This document shows, piece after piece, positions 1 to 13,251 of a stretch of DNA of 64,000 bases. How positions within the stretch are numbered: the stretch's first letter is position 1; each line of letters opens with the position of its first letter. Made by a program: the position numbers and the translations under genes. This DNA is from Aselliscus stoliczkanus (lineage: Eukaryota > Chordata > Mammalia > Chiroptera > Hipposideridae): the NCBI GenBank assembly GCA_033961575.1, contig CM066733.1, forward strand, positions 65,780,921-65,844,920, given 5' to 3'. The notes under the pieces were generated by a model. That model worked only from the letters and a program-made list of their open reading frames with translations. It made no database searches and had not been told where the DNA came from.

Positions 1-859
1 AAATTCCAAACTCCCTGCATTTATTCCCTAGGCTATATCTCAGAGTGATGTACTGCAATGAAGAAAAAGAATAAAAATTGGAAACATAGAAATGAGAAAT
101 AGTGATAAAAGAAAGCTTTGTCAAGCAAATTTTTAGTGTTGTTCAGTAGCATATGATGAACTAAATACACATTTCTTGTGAACATTATTTATAAACTCCA
201 ATTGCCTTCTGAAAGGGTAGGCTCCGGTAGCCAGAAAGTTCTTTGTAGGTCAGTGAGTGGGCTAGAGTTGGTAAATTTAGAGAATATGGCAAGCAGATCA
301 ATCTTTGCTCTCTATGAAAAGGAAAAAAAAGCAAAGCAAAGGATTGGAAAAGTTCTGAGAGAAGACCAGAATTTGGGATGGGAACCCCTTGGGGGGATGG
401 CTGAGAAAGGAAAACTTCAGGTTGGCTGCAGTAATAAGACTTGATAATAAGTAACTTGGTAATAAGTAATAAGAAACGACATATTGCTTAGGCATCACAG
501 GGTTACATGCTATGGAGTTCTGGGCATAAATGATCTCATCTCTTTTTTTAAATCTCCCTTCAATACTATAGCACTTGCTAACATTTTAGGTGTGTGCAGA
601 TATTTTTTTTCTCATGAGGAATAAAAGATGTTGTGAGCCCTACTTCAGACTTGCCCTGAGTGAGAACAAAAGATATGTTCAGGGGCAGCTGACACCCAAG
701 TAATACTTTGGTTTACTTTGAGTGACAGATGATGGCCCACTAGATTCTATCATAGCCTGAAGGAAATCGGCTTTAAACCACACAGTTCTCTTACCTTTGA
801 ATCCTAGCTCATCAAAGAAAACATGTTCCTGAAGTAGCCCTCCTTGTCAGGGGGTAAGG
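1..859. other. No gene seen
   Basis: AT-rich sequence with only short chance open frames and no repeat recognised. The stretch 1386-2076 is similar, except for a worn CAGAGCCTTTCATAGAGTAG piece near 1798 that may be the end of a MIR or L2. Confidence 0.6.
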
Positions 860-1385
860 TCGTGGGGGTGGGGGGTAGCCATGGGATCAACGTCAGTGGC
901 TACACCAGGTTTATCCTATCTAGACCCTGAATGCAGTCATTTTCCCAGGCTCCTTGTGAGAAGAGTCACAAATTCCATGTCTTCTGGTGAAGCTGTGGCT
1001 GAGCGAGGACTGCTTCAGGGATGCCCTGTTCAGGTTAGGGCTCCTTATCATAGAAGATCACCTTGTAGATGCTTGCTAATTACAAACTCTATCACTTAGT
1101 ATTTTCCCAGGTTACTCCCCCACTGTTCCCAGACCACTGGCACCACAAGAGATACGATGATAGAGGGGGCATCATGAAAGAAGAACAGACCTCTGGGGTC
1201 ATACAGCCACTGGGAGGATGCTCTGATTTTCCCTTAAATACCCCCAGCCAGCCCGAGAATGTTAAAGCAGTTTTTTGAGTTGTTAACCCACTGCCTTCTC
1301 AGATCACCAGTGCTCTGATAATAAATGCTTACTCTGTGACCCAACTCCTGTGTCCATCTACTGGCTGAGTGGCTTAGGCACCATG
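860..1385 (+). mobile_element. Possible old LTR fragment
   Basis: The stretch ends with GATAATAAATGCTTACTCTG, reminiscent of an LTR polyadenylation region. It is more GC-balanced than its surroundings. No clean TG...CA ends or duplication were found, so this is tentative. Confidence 0.25.
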
Positions 1386-2086
1386 AGCCCTGGAGTTGTT
1401 TAGCCTCTGGTTATACTGGTAAGAGTCTTTATTGCTCTTATCTTATAACTTTGCCTGGAGCTGTAGACAAATTCTATGTCTTAATCTCCTTTGGTATCTG
1501 AATGCTCTGCTAGGTTCCAGGGAGAACTGCAGCAAACAAGACAAACAGGTCTCTCTCTTCACCGAACATGTGGTCTAGTCCAAAAACATTTTCTATGAAG
1601 TCTTTCTTATTCTCGCTCCTTACCTCCAATCAAGTCGAATTGAACATTCTTTCCTTTGTGCTCTTCCCATAGTTGTACAGACTTCAAACAAATAAATAAT
1701 ACATTATTCCCTTTAGCTCTTTGTAAACCATGTTAGACAATCCTGCTAAAATATATGCTAATTAGGGCTGAGTGTTCACATCTCCAGTACTTATCCCAGA
1801 GCCTTTCATAGAGTAGGTGCTCAATTAATGATTGCTGAGTGAAAATAATTAAGTGAAAAACTGAACAAACATTTCAATAGCAACTCCATGGACCAGGAAA
1901 AGACTCAACAGTCCTGGAAGCTGGCCTTCAGGTGGTTGTAGTGTTTCTCCACATTTTAGAGCCTACCTGTGGCCAGGAGAGGCTACAGATGGTCTGTGAT
2001 GGAAACATCTGGAATTGCATTATAGTACCTTTGGGCCATGGAGCTTGCAATGACATATGTATATCATCTGATTAAACTGTACTGGA

Positions 2087-2547
2087 GGGCCTGCTGAGTG
2101 GCTCATTGGTTAAGAGCTGGTTTGGGAGCGCAAGCTCTGAGCAGCAGGGCAGCCAGTTCGGATCCCACATGGGCCAATGACACTGCCCTCTATAGCCAAG
2201 ATGATGAACTACAGCTCAACCTAGAGTGGGCTGCTGTGAGTTGCTGGCAACAGTGTAGGGTGCAGCGGGGCTGCAGTGGGCTGCCGTAAGTTACCTTGAG
2301 TGGCTGGCAGCTAGCATGAGAGGCAGACGGGCGGCGTGAGCTGCCGTGAGCAGCCGACCAATGGCCAGCGAGTGACTGCTTCACACAGGAAGAGCACAAT
2401 GATCACAATACCAACATGGGCCAGTGAAGCGACGTCCTCCACAACTAGACTGAAGAACCAAAAGGACAGCAACTTGTCTGTTCCCCTTCCCCGATTCCCC
2501 AATAAAATCTTTTTAAAAAAAACACCCAAAAAACAACAACAAAAAAG
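2087..2547 (+). mobile_element. tRNA-derived SINE, long type
   Basis: The tRNA-like head (GGTTAAGAGCTGG, then GTTCGGATCCCACATG) is followed by a GC-rich block built from repeated CTGC/GGCAGC motifs, and a tail with CCCCAATAAAATCTTT and an A-rich end. The 10-base target-site duplication CTGTACTGGA lies at 2077-2086 and 2548-2557. The head is diverged, so this is an older copy. Confidence 0.9.
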
Positions 2548-2638
2548 CTGTACTGGAGATCAAATTCCATGTAACAAAAAGGAAAAAAGGAGTTAAAGAA
2601 CAATGAGTTCTAGGTACATAATTATTAAAAACCTATTT

Positions 2639-2817
2639 TAAAAAAAAATTTATTGGGGAACAGCCATGGTCATTGGTTACACATTGCTTTCATGCTACAA
2701 TGGCATAGTTGACTCTTTTAAGGAGGGTGCAGCTCACAGTGGCCCATGTGGGGATCAAACCAGCAATCTTGGTGTTATCAGCACCACACTCTAATCAACT
2801 GAGATGACTGGGCACCC
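2639..2817 (-). mobile_element. tRNA-Ile-like SINE
   Basis: In reverse complement the element starts with a degenerate tRNA-Ile-like head (TGATAACACC anticodon arm), runs through GGGCCACTGTGAGCTG and ends in CCCCAATAAA and A-rich sequence. TAAAAACCTATTT flanks both ends (2626-2638 and 2818-2830). Confidence 0.85.
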
Positions 2818-2830
2818 TAAAAACCTATTT

Positions 2831-4697
2831 TTGTGAAGAACATGAAGTTCAGAGAAATTAAACAACTTGCCATATAGCCCATGGCTTGCAAATTGTAGAG
2901 TCAGGATATACACACAGGTTCAGGAGACTCAAAAGGCCAATTTGCCTTCAAGAAAGCTTATGCCATTATGGGCAAGGTCTCCTGAGGAGAAGCTTTTTGC
3001 ATGTGAGAGAGATTACTGCTTTCGCTATCTTGGAACAAATACTTCAGAACCCACCTTTTGTTTTAGATGCAGCTAGCATAATTTGTAATAATGGTTCCCA
3101 TGAAGAGGATAGGAAGAGCTGCATATGGTAGTGCTTTAAAGAGAACTGGTTGAATGTACTGATTTTGTAGACATATCATAAAAACTAAAGGTGGGATTTT
3201 TCTAGGCTCATTTCCTTCTATAGCCTACAAGTTATGAAGTATTTGTTCAAATTGGGAATTAACACCTGAATATGAAAGAATGGAGGGGATGCACCTTAAC
3301 ATTGGCTGCCTGACTAAATGATTTGCTCCTGATAGAGCTAAGGGCACTGAAATTGCTCTTGGATCAATCTTTGAAGGATATTATATAATGTCTGAGTCAG
3401 GAAAGCTGGCAAGAAATAGCTTCTCTCCTGAGGTCCTGTGACTGGTGTTGTCTTCTCATGAAATTAGGAGCTAATTGCAATATGGCCGCCTGTCTTCCTT
3501 CCTGTGGGTAAATTACAGACAAGTGGGTTTCCAGAGTCCAATCAGTAAGAAGATAGGAGAACAGCTTCTGAGGAGTAATAGTGCTTTACTTGTGTAATAA
3601 CGGACCAACTGTGTGATGTGGCCACTGAGGCAGATAGCTTGAGCATAGGCTGCATGAATGAGGTAACAAAGGTCCCCTCTTACTAGACAGCCATCGGACT
3701 GTAGCTGGAGCTCTGTGTCCAGTTCTGGGCGAGGTGCTTCCAGAATGTCACTGAAGAGCAAGAGCATGTTCAAATAGGGAAACCAGCATAATGAGAGGCT
3801 GGCAAATCATGTCATCTGAGCAATAGTTGCAGGAGCTGGAGATTTCATTTTATTTTTCCGGAAGGTGAGAGTCCTCAGGGGAACAAGAGATCGCATCGAA
3901 TATTTGAGGATCTGTTAAGTGAGGGCCTTAGATATCATTAATGTAATTTGTTCATTCTATAGACAAAGCTAACTGTTGTCGCTCAGTCATTTAGAGGCAG
4001 AGATAAAGAAGGTTTTCTGTTTTTTCAATTACCAATGTTTTCCAAAATTTTCCAGTGAACTTTAGGAGTTGGAAATGGAGTGGTGGGAGTGATGGGTTCT
4101 TGGCCGCGGACCTCCTGTACTCATCTGCTCTACACGTGCAGTTTTTGCACTGATCTTTGTTTGAAGAAAGGATTCCACAACTAAAAATTCAAAACCTCTG
4201 GTTTATACTACATAGCGTCTCCTTCTATCCCCTGCAGTTCTCATAGTAGATGTAATGGAACTTACTCTCTGCCTCTTGAAATGCCATCAACTGCTTTTTC
4301 AAGTACCTATCCCTGTCAGTACCCAACAGAGAGTGAAAAAGTGGTACATATTTTGGGCTTTACTGGCTCAGATCTGTTATTTTCTTCCTGACTTGCTTCA
4401 CCATCTGTGTGTCACTGCTCTATTTTTCCTAAGCCATGGCTTATGTTTATGAGTGTATACATCTAACTGCTTCTAATCTTTCCTCTCACTATTGATCCAT
4501 CCAATTTGTCCCAAACATTTTTGGGATTGAAAACGGCTATTCCCTCTCCATTTCAGTGGTATAAAAAAACTATTTTCACCTCTCAATTTCATACTGCATG
4601 TCACTCCAAATAGCACTGGCCTATTTACTTCTTACAAATAACTACAAATTCATTCTGAGCTTGCTTTCTCATCTTTGTTGAGCTCTGTTGGCTTACT

Positions 4698-4701
<4 letters not shown>
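2831..4701. other. No gene seen
   Basis: Open frames here are under 90 codons and resemble no protein I know. No repeat with identifiable ends was found. Confidence 0.6.

Positions 4702-4735
<34 letters not shown>
4702..4735 (+). repeat. Poly(T) run of 34
   Basis: Homopolymer of about 34 T; no retroelement body was recognised next to it. Confidence 0.95.
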
Positions 4736-4737
<2 letters not shown>

Positions 4738-6659
4738 GTATGTGTTTCTCCAAACATCCAAACCCAGGTTTATGGTAAATTTCCCTGTGTGTTTCTCAGA
4801 CAGATTCATTTGGGTTCTTAGGCGCTTGCATCTTTAACATCTCTATACCTGTATTTCTTGATTTTCTTCCTTTGTGACATTTAGAAATACTGGCTGCTTT
4901 ATTATCAGTTGCAGATTTGGTTTATCATTGTTCTGAATCAATAATGAAGATGTAAAACAACGTTTGACTCTAATGTCTGCAGATGACACTTCCCTTCAGC
5001 AAGATTCATTTCTATTCATTTATTGAGGGCGTCAGTCTTTCAACCCTTGGAATGTGCAGAGCCCAAACAATTTGCAAGTAAGATTTTTGCAATATTATCT
5101 AAAATGCCTTCAGAAAATCTAATTATATGGGCACAATGCTTACATATTCATTTTATCTCCCATCCTGATTTAAATGATTTTTAAAAAATGCGTGGTCATA
5201 GCTCTTAGCTCATAGCTCTTTTAGAGAATGCTTAGAAATTTTAAAATTTTCTCTTTAGTACTTTACCAAGTAGCAATTATCAGGATCTTTTTTACCTAAT
5301 AGGCCATTTTTTTTCTATGCTACCAAATCTCTAAGGAAAAAAAAATCCATTCACCCTGAATACTAAGATATAGCGAGTGCAGTTTAGCTTAACACTCATT
5401 CTTGGTGATGTGTGGGCAATTTAATGTACAAGGGATGATGTACAGAACCAGAAGTTATAAACTGAGGATATAAGTCCAGGTGAACAGCTCAGTTACTAAG
5501 TATGGGGGAGGTAATAGTGGCCAATAGCTTGTATAGTGTTTTGTATACTAAAATGTTTACCTGGCAGCCAGTCGTGACATCTAATGAAGAAGCTTTTGTT
5601 ATTTTGGGACATGACCCTTATGGCAAAAATACTTACACTTAATCAATTTTATTGAGGAACAGTCATAGTCATTGGTTACACATTACTTTCATGTTACAAT
5701 GGCATAGTCGACAATGCCATTGTTTACAGCTCACAGTGGCCCATGTGGGGATTGAACCGGCAACCTTGGTGTTATCAGCACCATGCTCTATCCAACTGAG
5801 TTAACTGGTCACCCCTAATTTCTCTTTTTAAAGGAATTCTAGACTTCTTCAGTAAATAAGGGAGGAGGTGAAATTTACCTCACTCTTAGCTTTCTTTTTC
5901 TTCCAGGGAGAAACTATAACACCCCCATCCCACAGAGGGGGGGAAAAAAAAGGTACTCTTATTTTGCTAACCCCTCCTAAAGGGTTAATGAACAAATGGA
6001 TAACTAAGCTGTGAATGTTTACCACTATTGACTATAGTATCACTTTTTCAAGAGATTTTTGCATCTTGTTGGGGAACTCTTAAGAGTGGTAAGTTTTCAA
6101 GATCAAAGGAGTGAAATTACAATGATACATGGTCCTGACATTGATATTTCTGGAGATGGTTTTCTTGTTTGTTAATATTACAATTTACTGCATTACCATC
6201 TCTTCCCAGCAAATTGATAAGGTGGGCTCCTTGGAGCAAAATGTTTTGACTAAAATCTACAATATATCTGGTAGTATTTTCCTTTATACTTGTCTGTTTC
6301 ATAGTAACTGGCAAAGCCAATGCGGTGATTCCGTGCCTGTCTTTTCTCGCAGTTGCTCTTCTCATTATTTCCTACAATATCAGGATTTTGAGATTCAGTG
6401 ATTATATTTCTGGTAATAGTACATTTTTTTAAAATTTGGGGTTTGGAATGGAATAATTAAAGCTTACAATCTGTAGAAATGGACAGCTTTGTTTGAGGAA
6501 GGACTGACAATGCTTAGAAATCATGATGTAAGGGTGAAATTTGGTGATAATAATGTAACTAAACTTAGCTAGTTTGACCCATTCTGATATTCAGCTGTTT
6601 CCTCTTTGTTTCTCCTCCCACTGATTAACTGAAGAATTGTTTATTCCCTTTGTCAAGGC
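4736..6659. other. No gene seen apart from the SINE at 5645
   Basis: AT-rich. CATAGCTCTTAGCTCATAGCTCTT near 5198-5220 shows a tiny CATAGCTCTT duplication. The overlapping open frames at 6117-6401 on both strands look like chance. Confidence 0.6.
5645..5814 (-). mobile_element. tRNA-Ile-like SINE
   Basis: Same family and orientation as the copy at 2639-2817, sharing CATTGGTTACACATT, GGCCCATGTGGGGAT and GGTGTTATCAGCACCA. It has a short internal change around TCGACAATGCCATTG. Target-site duplications are not clear, so the ends are approximate. Confidence 0.8.
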
Positions 6660-7065
6660 TACCCATACCCTGTTAATTAACAAACATCCTAACCTGAAAA
6701 GAGCAGCTTCTTTAATCCTCTGGCACCCAAGATCACCACTCCCTAGCAACATTTCACAGATAGCTATGGACAATAAGATTTAAGATAACACTGAGGCAGC
6801 CCAGAGGCCTCAGAAGACCCCAAGGGACAACTTCTCAACTATTAGCCTTGAGGCCTGCTTCCCTTTGTACTTCCCCATTTACCTGCCTATAAAACCTCTT
6901 GTTCATTTTGGCTGGGGGAAGGTGGTGTTTTTAGACATGAGTCTGCCTTCTTCCCTAGCAGCTGGCATCTAGAATAATGGATGCTTTTCTCCTCACCAAC
7001 CCTTGTCACTGGAGTGACAAGTGACACTAGAGTTTTGGACTCTGGGAAGCAAGTGGCACCGAACA
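6660..7065 (+). mobile_element. Possible solo LTR of an old endogenous retrovirus
   Basis: The layout is LTR-like: CCTATAAAACCTCTTGTTCA as a TATA region, then GAGTCTGCCTTCTTCCCTAG, an AATAATGGATGC polyadenylation-like site and CTCCTCACCAACCC. Ends, target duplication and family are unresolved, and no internal viral genes are visible. Confidence 0.4.
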
Positions 7066-10000
7066 ATGATAGTGCTTTCCTGAGATTGGGAATAGAAAGG
7101 AAGAATGACTTCTAAATCAGCATGATTAGACCTCCACTACAATCAGCACGGACTTCCAGGTTTTAGCTTGTTTTAATGATATTAAGACATGCCTAAGAGA
7201 TTTTTGGTTTATTTTCCCTCAATAATGGGAGTGCAAAATAGCCCCAAATCCAGATATGTTGGCTGCATACAATTTCATTTATATACCACATAGAGAAGGA
7301 GAGAGATCCTTGACAGTATTTTGGCGTTCTAATAATATGCCTCCAAGGAAGGAAGGAGCCACACAATTCATTTTCTTTGACAAAACTTTAATTAGAAAAC
7401 CAGACTCCTTTGATTATAAAAAATTACACAAGCTGATAAATCTTGGTAAGTTATATAGAGAATAATTTTATGAACATTTTATACCTAATAAAAAAGTTAA
7501 AATAATTAACAGCATTCATAAGATTAATTTTGTTTTCACACAGTTTTCTAATATAAAAAAGCATATAGTCCTCAACCTTTATATAAATCCATATACGTTT
7601 GTAATATTTTTCCATAATGAGGAGGGACAATATTTGTATTTAAATAATGGTATTAATAACAGGTAATGAATCAAAACTGCCAAAAGCTGAAGCATGATAA
7701 AATTGATGATCAGAGTTGCTCAGGGGACTTTTGAGTCTTCTGGATCCTGCAAAAAATACTCTTTTGGAAGAAACCTAGACACAAGAATTCATTATTAGGA
7801 TAGTATTGCCCTACTTGAAAAAATTGCGTATGACCAGTGTTGCTTCCATGTTTCCCGAGCAATCACTTTTTCTTTTTTTTCAGCAGTTTCGTACCCTAGT
7901 GGTGCTAACCGTGTGCTGGTGTATAGTGTTGTCTGTAGGAAATGGTGACAGATCAACAGTACACTGGAAATCAGACAAGTAAGAACAGGCCCCTATTGCA
8001 AAGACAATTTCATCTGACTATGCACTTCTCTGTGACAGCTAACTTCATCCTGAAATCCTACCTCATTGCAAAATGTCTTCCTTTTAAAACTTTGATCCTG
8101 GAGCAAGGTGCATGCATCACATCAACTTTCCTGACTATTGCCTGTCGGCTAGATGAAAGAATACCTCTTTGCCCAAACCAGAAATGGGGAGTCTGGGTAG
8201 CATGGAGTAGTCCATATGTAATATCTACATTTCTTCATAGCATTCTAATTTTTTTCCGTATTGCATCACAATGCTGACCCAATGTCATATCATCACCAAA
8301 AACATTTTAACCTGTAGTGCTTCAGTTAAAATTGCTGCTGTGTTTCTGGAAGAGCTGTAAACTATTAACAGATTACTAATTTTCCTTTGGAGAATGGCGA
8401 TGAAAAATTTGTGAAGTAGATTACCTAGTAAAGATGGCCGTATATTGAGCCCACAGATATTCAACACACTGATGGTTGTCATTAAATATTCTTTTACAAG
8501 CTGGTACTTTAACATGTATATCCCAAAATCCATTTCATTATAATCATTTTCTGGAAAGCTGTAATTAGAACTAATTCAATATCAGTACCTCGAGGACTGA
8601 AGATAATACATTTAAGGATGACATTTGTTTCATATCTCAAGCTCAAATTCAAACACAAATATTTCTGAAACATCTCAGTTAATTTAGCTAGAGAAGCAGA
8701 ACCAGACCATCTATGCACATTTAAACTTGAACGTTGTCTGGGCAGTCTCTTGTTGTACCTTCCCTAGGAAGAGTTTTGCTGCAAATTATATACCAAGTGA
8801 GAGCCCTGAATGAATTCCTCAGTGATTAGAGGTGAGGGCAGTTTCTCAGATGGAAGCATACTTGACTTGGTGGCAGGTATCACCAATTTTAATCCAGAGG
8901 CAGACATATGAAGAAAATTTGATTTTAGTTTATAATATTCATCACCTTGTTTCATAAATAAATTCCTTATGTAGGACAAAGTAATGTGTATTAAAGAAAA
9001 TTGGATATATTCAGCTTACTTCAACTTCAAGATTCAAGTGGGTAAAAATATAAGTAGCAATTTCAGCTGAGAACAAGACAGAGATAAAAACATTAATGGA
9101 GATAAAAGAACTATCACATCACCCAAGCAACTATCATCTACAAAACTGAAAGATAACTTTGCATATGCTGAAACCTATGTGGTATATAATTAATAAACCA
9201 TTTTCTGCCACAAATAGCGCAATGTTGCTACACCAACATCAATTACATAATTTTGGAGAAATTCTAATATGGATAAACTAAGGCGTAAAACCAAAAGCAA
9301 AAAGAAACTTGACCAAGCAACAAGGCTACACTTCACTAGCCATCTGAGTCCGAATTTCTGTGGATGGAATTGAATAATAAATCTGCACATGTTAAACTAA
9401 AACCAAGTTCTATACTAACAAAAATTCAGATGAGAAATTTCTATCACAAAGGAAAACAATACAACAAACACCACAATTGTACAGAAAATGCTTCCTCTGT
9501 TTCTTCCTGATTCCATGAATGTAAGTTATGAAATTTCTCCTTAGTTTTTTTCAGCCATTAGAGGACTAGATAATGATCTTACAGAACCTGTGATTTAATG
9601 ACAGGCGTCTGTTTTTGAGGCTAATTAATGAATCATTAATGTGAGCTTGGTAACAGCGGGTAGAATACCAATAAATGATTCATTGTGAGGGCAGAAGGAA
9701 ATGTTCCTGAGCATCAGATGATATATTTTGCTTATGCTTACGTCACGCTGGCTTTGGGTGCTTGTGTACATAATCCTAAAATTCCAGCTGAAAATGGCTT
9801 GGGGCAGTATCTCTGAGTTCCTTAGCCTCGCAGAAGTAGCATAGCAACTACCACTACTTAAATTTGTGGTTGCCATGATAATCTTTCACTTTTTCAACTA
9901 TATTTTTATTCTTATTTATTTATTTTTATTGACAAGCTAAGATACTAACATGGTCCTTGCTGTGTCAAAGAAAACGATGGCTTTTGTTAAAATTTGAGCT

Positions 10001-10207
10001 ATTGATCAATATTTGAAGGAATGAAAGGCTAGATGTTAATATTACCTGGCAAGTAATTCATAGGCAAGAAGCTTTTAAATTTATTAGGAAGTCTACCTTG
10101 AATTACTTACTAGACAATACGATACATCTAATGGCTTCAACTTTATAATTGAAACACTTGGAGCTTTCAAGGTCTTTTTGAAATTGGCCCACATTTTGCT
10201 CTTATTT
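7066..10207. other. No gene seen, 3.1 kb of unassigned sequence
   Basis: The longest open frame (7942-8277, 111 codons) resembles no family I recognise and lacks domain features. No mobile element was identified, making this one of the longer repeat-poor stretches of the window. Confidence 0.55.
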
Positions 10208-10298
10208 CCTCTCTCCCTCCCTCCCTCCATCCCTCCCTGCCTCCCTCCCTCTCTCTATTCCTCCCTCCCTCCCTCCCTCCCTCCCTTCCTTCCTCCCC
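10208..10298 (+). repeat. (CCCT)n pyrimidine tract
   Basis: CTCC/TCCC-type tetranucleotides run nearly uninterrupted for about 90 bases. Confidence 0.9.
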
Positions 10299-10301
10299 AA
10301 A

Positions 10302-10530
10302 TATTTACTGAATGCCTCATAGTGCCTGGCACAATTCTAGGGCATCGGGGTTACAGTAGTTTTTAGAACAGAAAAAAAGAATCTCTGCCCTCATAGAGCT
10401 TTCAATCTACTGGAGACATACAGACAATAAACAAATACCATGACAAGAAGGGAAGGAGACTGTATTTTTTGTATGGTCATGGAAGGCCTTTCCAATGACA
10501 CGATATTTAAAAAGAAGCCCAAAAGTGTTT
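10302..10530 (+). mobile_element. Ancient LINE-like relic
   Basis: TTTACTGAATGCCTCATAGT, GCCTGGCACAATTCTAGGGC, CTGCCCTCATAGAGCTTTCA and CAGACAATAAACAAATACCA match a widespread ancient mammalian repeat that I associate with LINE2. The class is uncertain. Confidence 0.5.
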
Positions 10531-11040
10531 ATAAAATCTATGGCTATGCTGGGGAAGAGGAGAGTTCAGTGTGGTGAGAACAGCAAGCACAAAAGACACA
10601 CTGTGGGACTCGATTGGTCCAGAGAGGTCAAAGTGAGTGGGGACACAGATTGGGTAGGGCTTCCCTCTATCATGCCTCTTGCACCAGGATTCACAGCTCT
10701 GGAGAGCTGAGACCCTGTGCTTAAGCAGATCCAGTGCATCCTCAAGGCCTGCTTGAAGTTGCATTTCCTTCGTGCAGGGTTCCCCTTCAATGCCAATAGG
10801 CTCTGATACTCAGTTCTTTTAATGCTAAACTATAAACCATGCAAGTTATCATCAGCCATTTTCTGTGTTTGTCACTCATGACTATTTCTTCTTTTAGCAT
10901 CTTCACATAGATCTCAAGCCACGTAAGTGTAGAAACCTTGTAATATCTTTTTTCCATCCTTTATAGTGCATAAACTGAGCTCAGGGTAATTAAATGAAAG
11001 AAATACATAAAGTTATGTATTAGTTAAAAAACAACAAAGA

Positions 11041-11173
11041 GGGCCGGCCAAGTGGCGCAGTGGTTAAGCGCTGGCTTGGGATGCTAGTGGCCCCGGTTAG
11101 GGTCCCACATATGAGGGCCAGTGACACTGCTCTCAAAAAAAATAAAAAATAAAAAATAAAAAATAAAAAAAAT
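11041..11173 (+). mobile_element. tRNA-derived SINE, short type
   Basis: Starts GGGCCGGCCAAGTGGCGCAG, has the TTAAGCGCTGGCTTGGG arm and GTCCCACATATGAGG, and ends GACACTGCTCTC followed by an AAAAAT-rich tail. The perfect 15-base duplication AAAAAACAACAAAGA (11026-11040 and 11174-11188) marks recent, precise insertion. Confidence 0.92.
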
Positions 11174-11330
11174 AAAAAACAACAAAGAAATCCACAACTC
11201 AACATGAGAAATTCAAGGGATTTTGTGAATGTTGCCGTGCAAACAAAAACAAAAACAGTAGGTTGACACATTATCTTCTGATTTCTCTGATGATTTATAT
11301 CATTGTATCATTGTCCATCTTAATCTAGAG

Positions 11331-11334
<4 letters not shown>

Positions 11335-11389
<55 letters not shown>
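11335..11389 (+). repeat. (TA)n microsatellite
   Basis: About 27 uninterrupted TA units. Confidence 0.95.
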
Positions 11390-11390
<1 letters not shown>

Positions 11391-11578
11391 CCTTTTTCCT
11401 TCCCCACAGAAAATGGAGGCAGCATTTTTTTTCTTTTTAATGGTATTACTACCCATTGCCTTTAATATCTGCCTTCATTTATGATTTTTTTCTCAGAATT
11501 TCTATCTCCAGTTTCCCAAGGTATAGGTAGGTACCTATAGCAGGGACAGGGCTGTCCATGGAGCAGAGATTATAAATA

Positions 11579-11711
11579 CAGTGGGTGCCAAAACAAATGT
11601 ATACACATTTTAAGAAAGGAAAAAAACTGTATGAAAATTGCAATATTCAATAGATACCGATAACAAAAGATGAGTACAAGTCATGTGTACACATATTTTT
11701 GGCACCCTTGG
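11579..11711 (+). mobile_element. Tc1/mariner-like MITE, 133 bp
   Basis: Starts CAGTGGGTGCCAAAACAAAT and ends ATATTTTTGGCACCCTTGG, giving imperfect inverted repeats that also share TGTACACAT-type inner sequence. TA flanks both ends (11577-11578 and 11712-11713). No coding capacity; probably an internal deletion derivative of a larger element. Confidence 0.8.
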
Positions 11712-11713
11712 TA

Positions 11714-13251
11714 TGTCAGAAAAGAAAGCTACAGGGTGAAAACCCACTAAGTCACTAGTTTATTTGAACCATTTGTTTGAGATTCACCTACTTAAGCAGG
11801 GTAATTAGATCATATGGATGAACAGGAGTGATAAAACACTTTCATAAAAATTATTTCTCCTTGGGCCAGGTCTTTATCATTTTTAGACTTAAAATAATTT
11901 TACATACACTTTCCAGCAGTTCTCTAGTGAATATAGTATAGTCCAACTGAGGAATACATGTTGATGTGCTGCATGCTAAATTGAACAAAAGAGAGAAAAT
12001 GCTACTTGATGCCCCTCAAATCATGATTTTATTGGAACCTATTATCAATCTCAATCCAATGTTTGAGATCTCGCAGTCCTTTCAGTTCTTAGTTTCAAAC
12101 TGGACAAACACTTTGGAACTAGCACTAAGAAGATAGTTTTCCTACACCCACAGGTAAACTCTTCTCTTCCCAAATTACTCGTTTTTCCTTTCTTTAGGTC
12201 ATTCTTTTTAATAGGCCTTAGTCATTGCCACACTAAATAAAAATGAGTTGAGGTGGCAACAGGGCAGGAAATGACTCCTTATTAACACTCTTTACTGATG
12301 TACTTTCATAAAACAATTTCCCGTTTCTTGGTTTGTTTTTTTCTTATCTGTGTCTCCATTTGTGACTGACTAGTCTATTTATTAGTATTTCTTCCCTTGG
12401 GTCAAATTATGAGTTTTGAAACTTGTGTATACTTGTAGTCACTAATTTATTTTACTATATTAATATCAAGCAAAAGGATTTATGCTCAAGTTTTTATCTT
12501 CAACATTGTTAATACCATTAATTAATTGCTTGCCTGTCGTTGGCTTTCTACCTTACCGTTTTGTCCAAGACACATCTAGCACTCATTGATACTGATTTCC
12601 AACAAACAAAAAAATTAGCAGAATAACTGCTATTTATTATGGCAAACAAATATTAACTAAAAATTTTGAACAATTTTTAGATTAGGTCCATAGCAGGCAA
12701 ATAACTTGGGTCTTGCCAATGTTTCATAACACAATTATTTCAGTTCAAATAGTTACTTTTGTCTTTTTATAAGACATTAAGATGTTCCTTGGAATAATTT
12801 GAACATTGCTTTGGTCCTAGCATAGGACTTGGTCCATGACTTGGCACATTATAAGTACTTAAGAAATGTTTGGTGGATGGATCAGTGAGTGAATGATATG
12901 GCTAGTTCATTACGCCACTTTACTTTCCTAGTTCCTTGGTAAATGCTCATTATTTCCAGTTGTTGAAAAATTTCCTCCAATCAATAATTATTTGCTATCA
13001 TTGTCAACCTTTAGTTGTGGTTTCCTATTATTGAGAAAATAAAAATGAATACTCTAAGTATTTAGATATAATACATAAAGAAACACTATTGGAACATTTG
13101 GTAAGAGATCTTTGACCTCTAGAGGCATTTTGTGTGTGACTCTTTAAGTTTCAACAATTCTTTATTCTCTTTCTATAACCAAGGTGGCCTTTTGGGGGTC
13201 AGGTGGTGATAAATTTTTTTTTTTTTAATGAATTATGGGTTTGTCAACCAT
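11714..13251. other. No gene seen
   Basis: AT-rich, no open frame of note. TTGGCACATTATAAGTACTT near 12842 followed by GTGAGTGAATG looks like the worn end of an L2. Confidence 0.55.
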
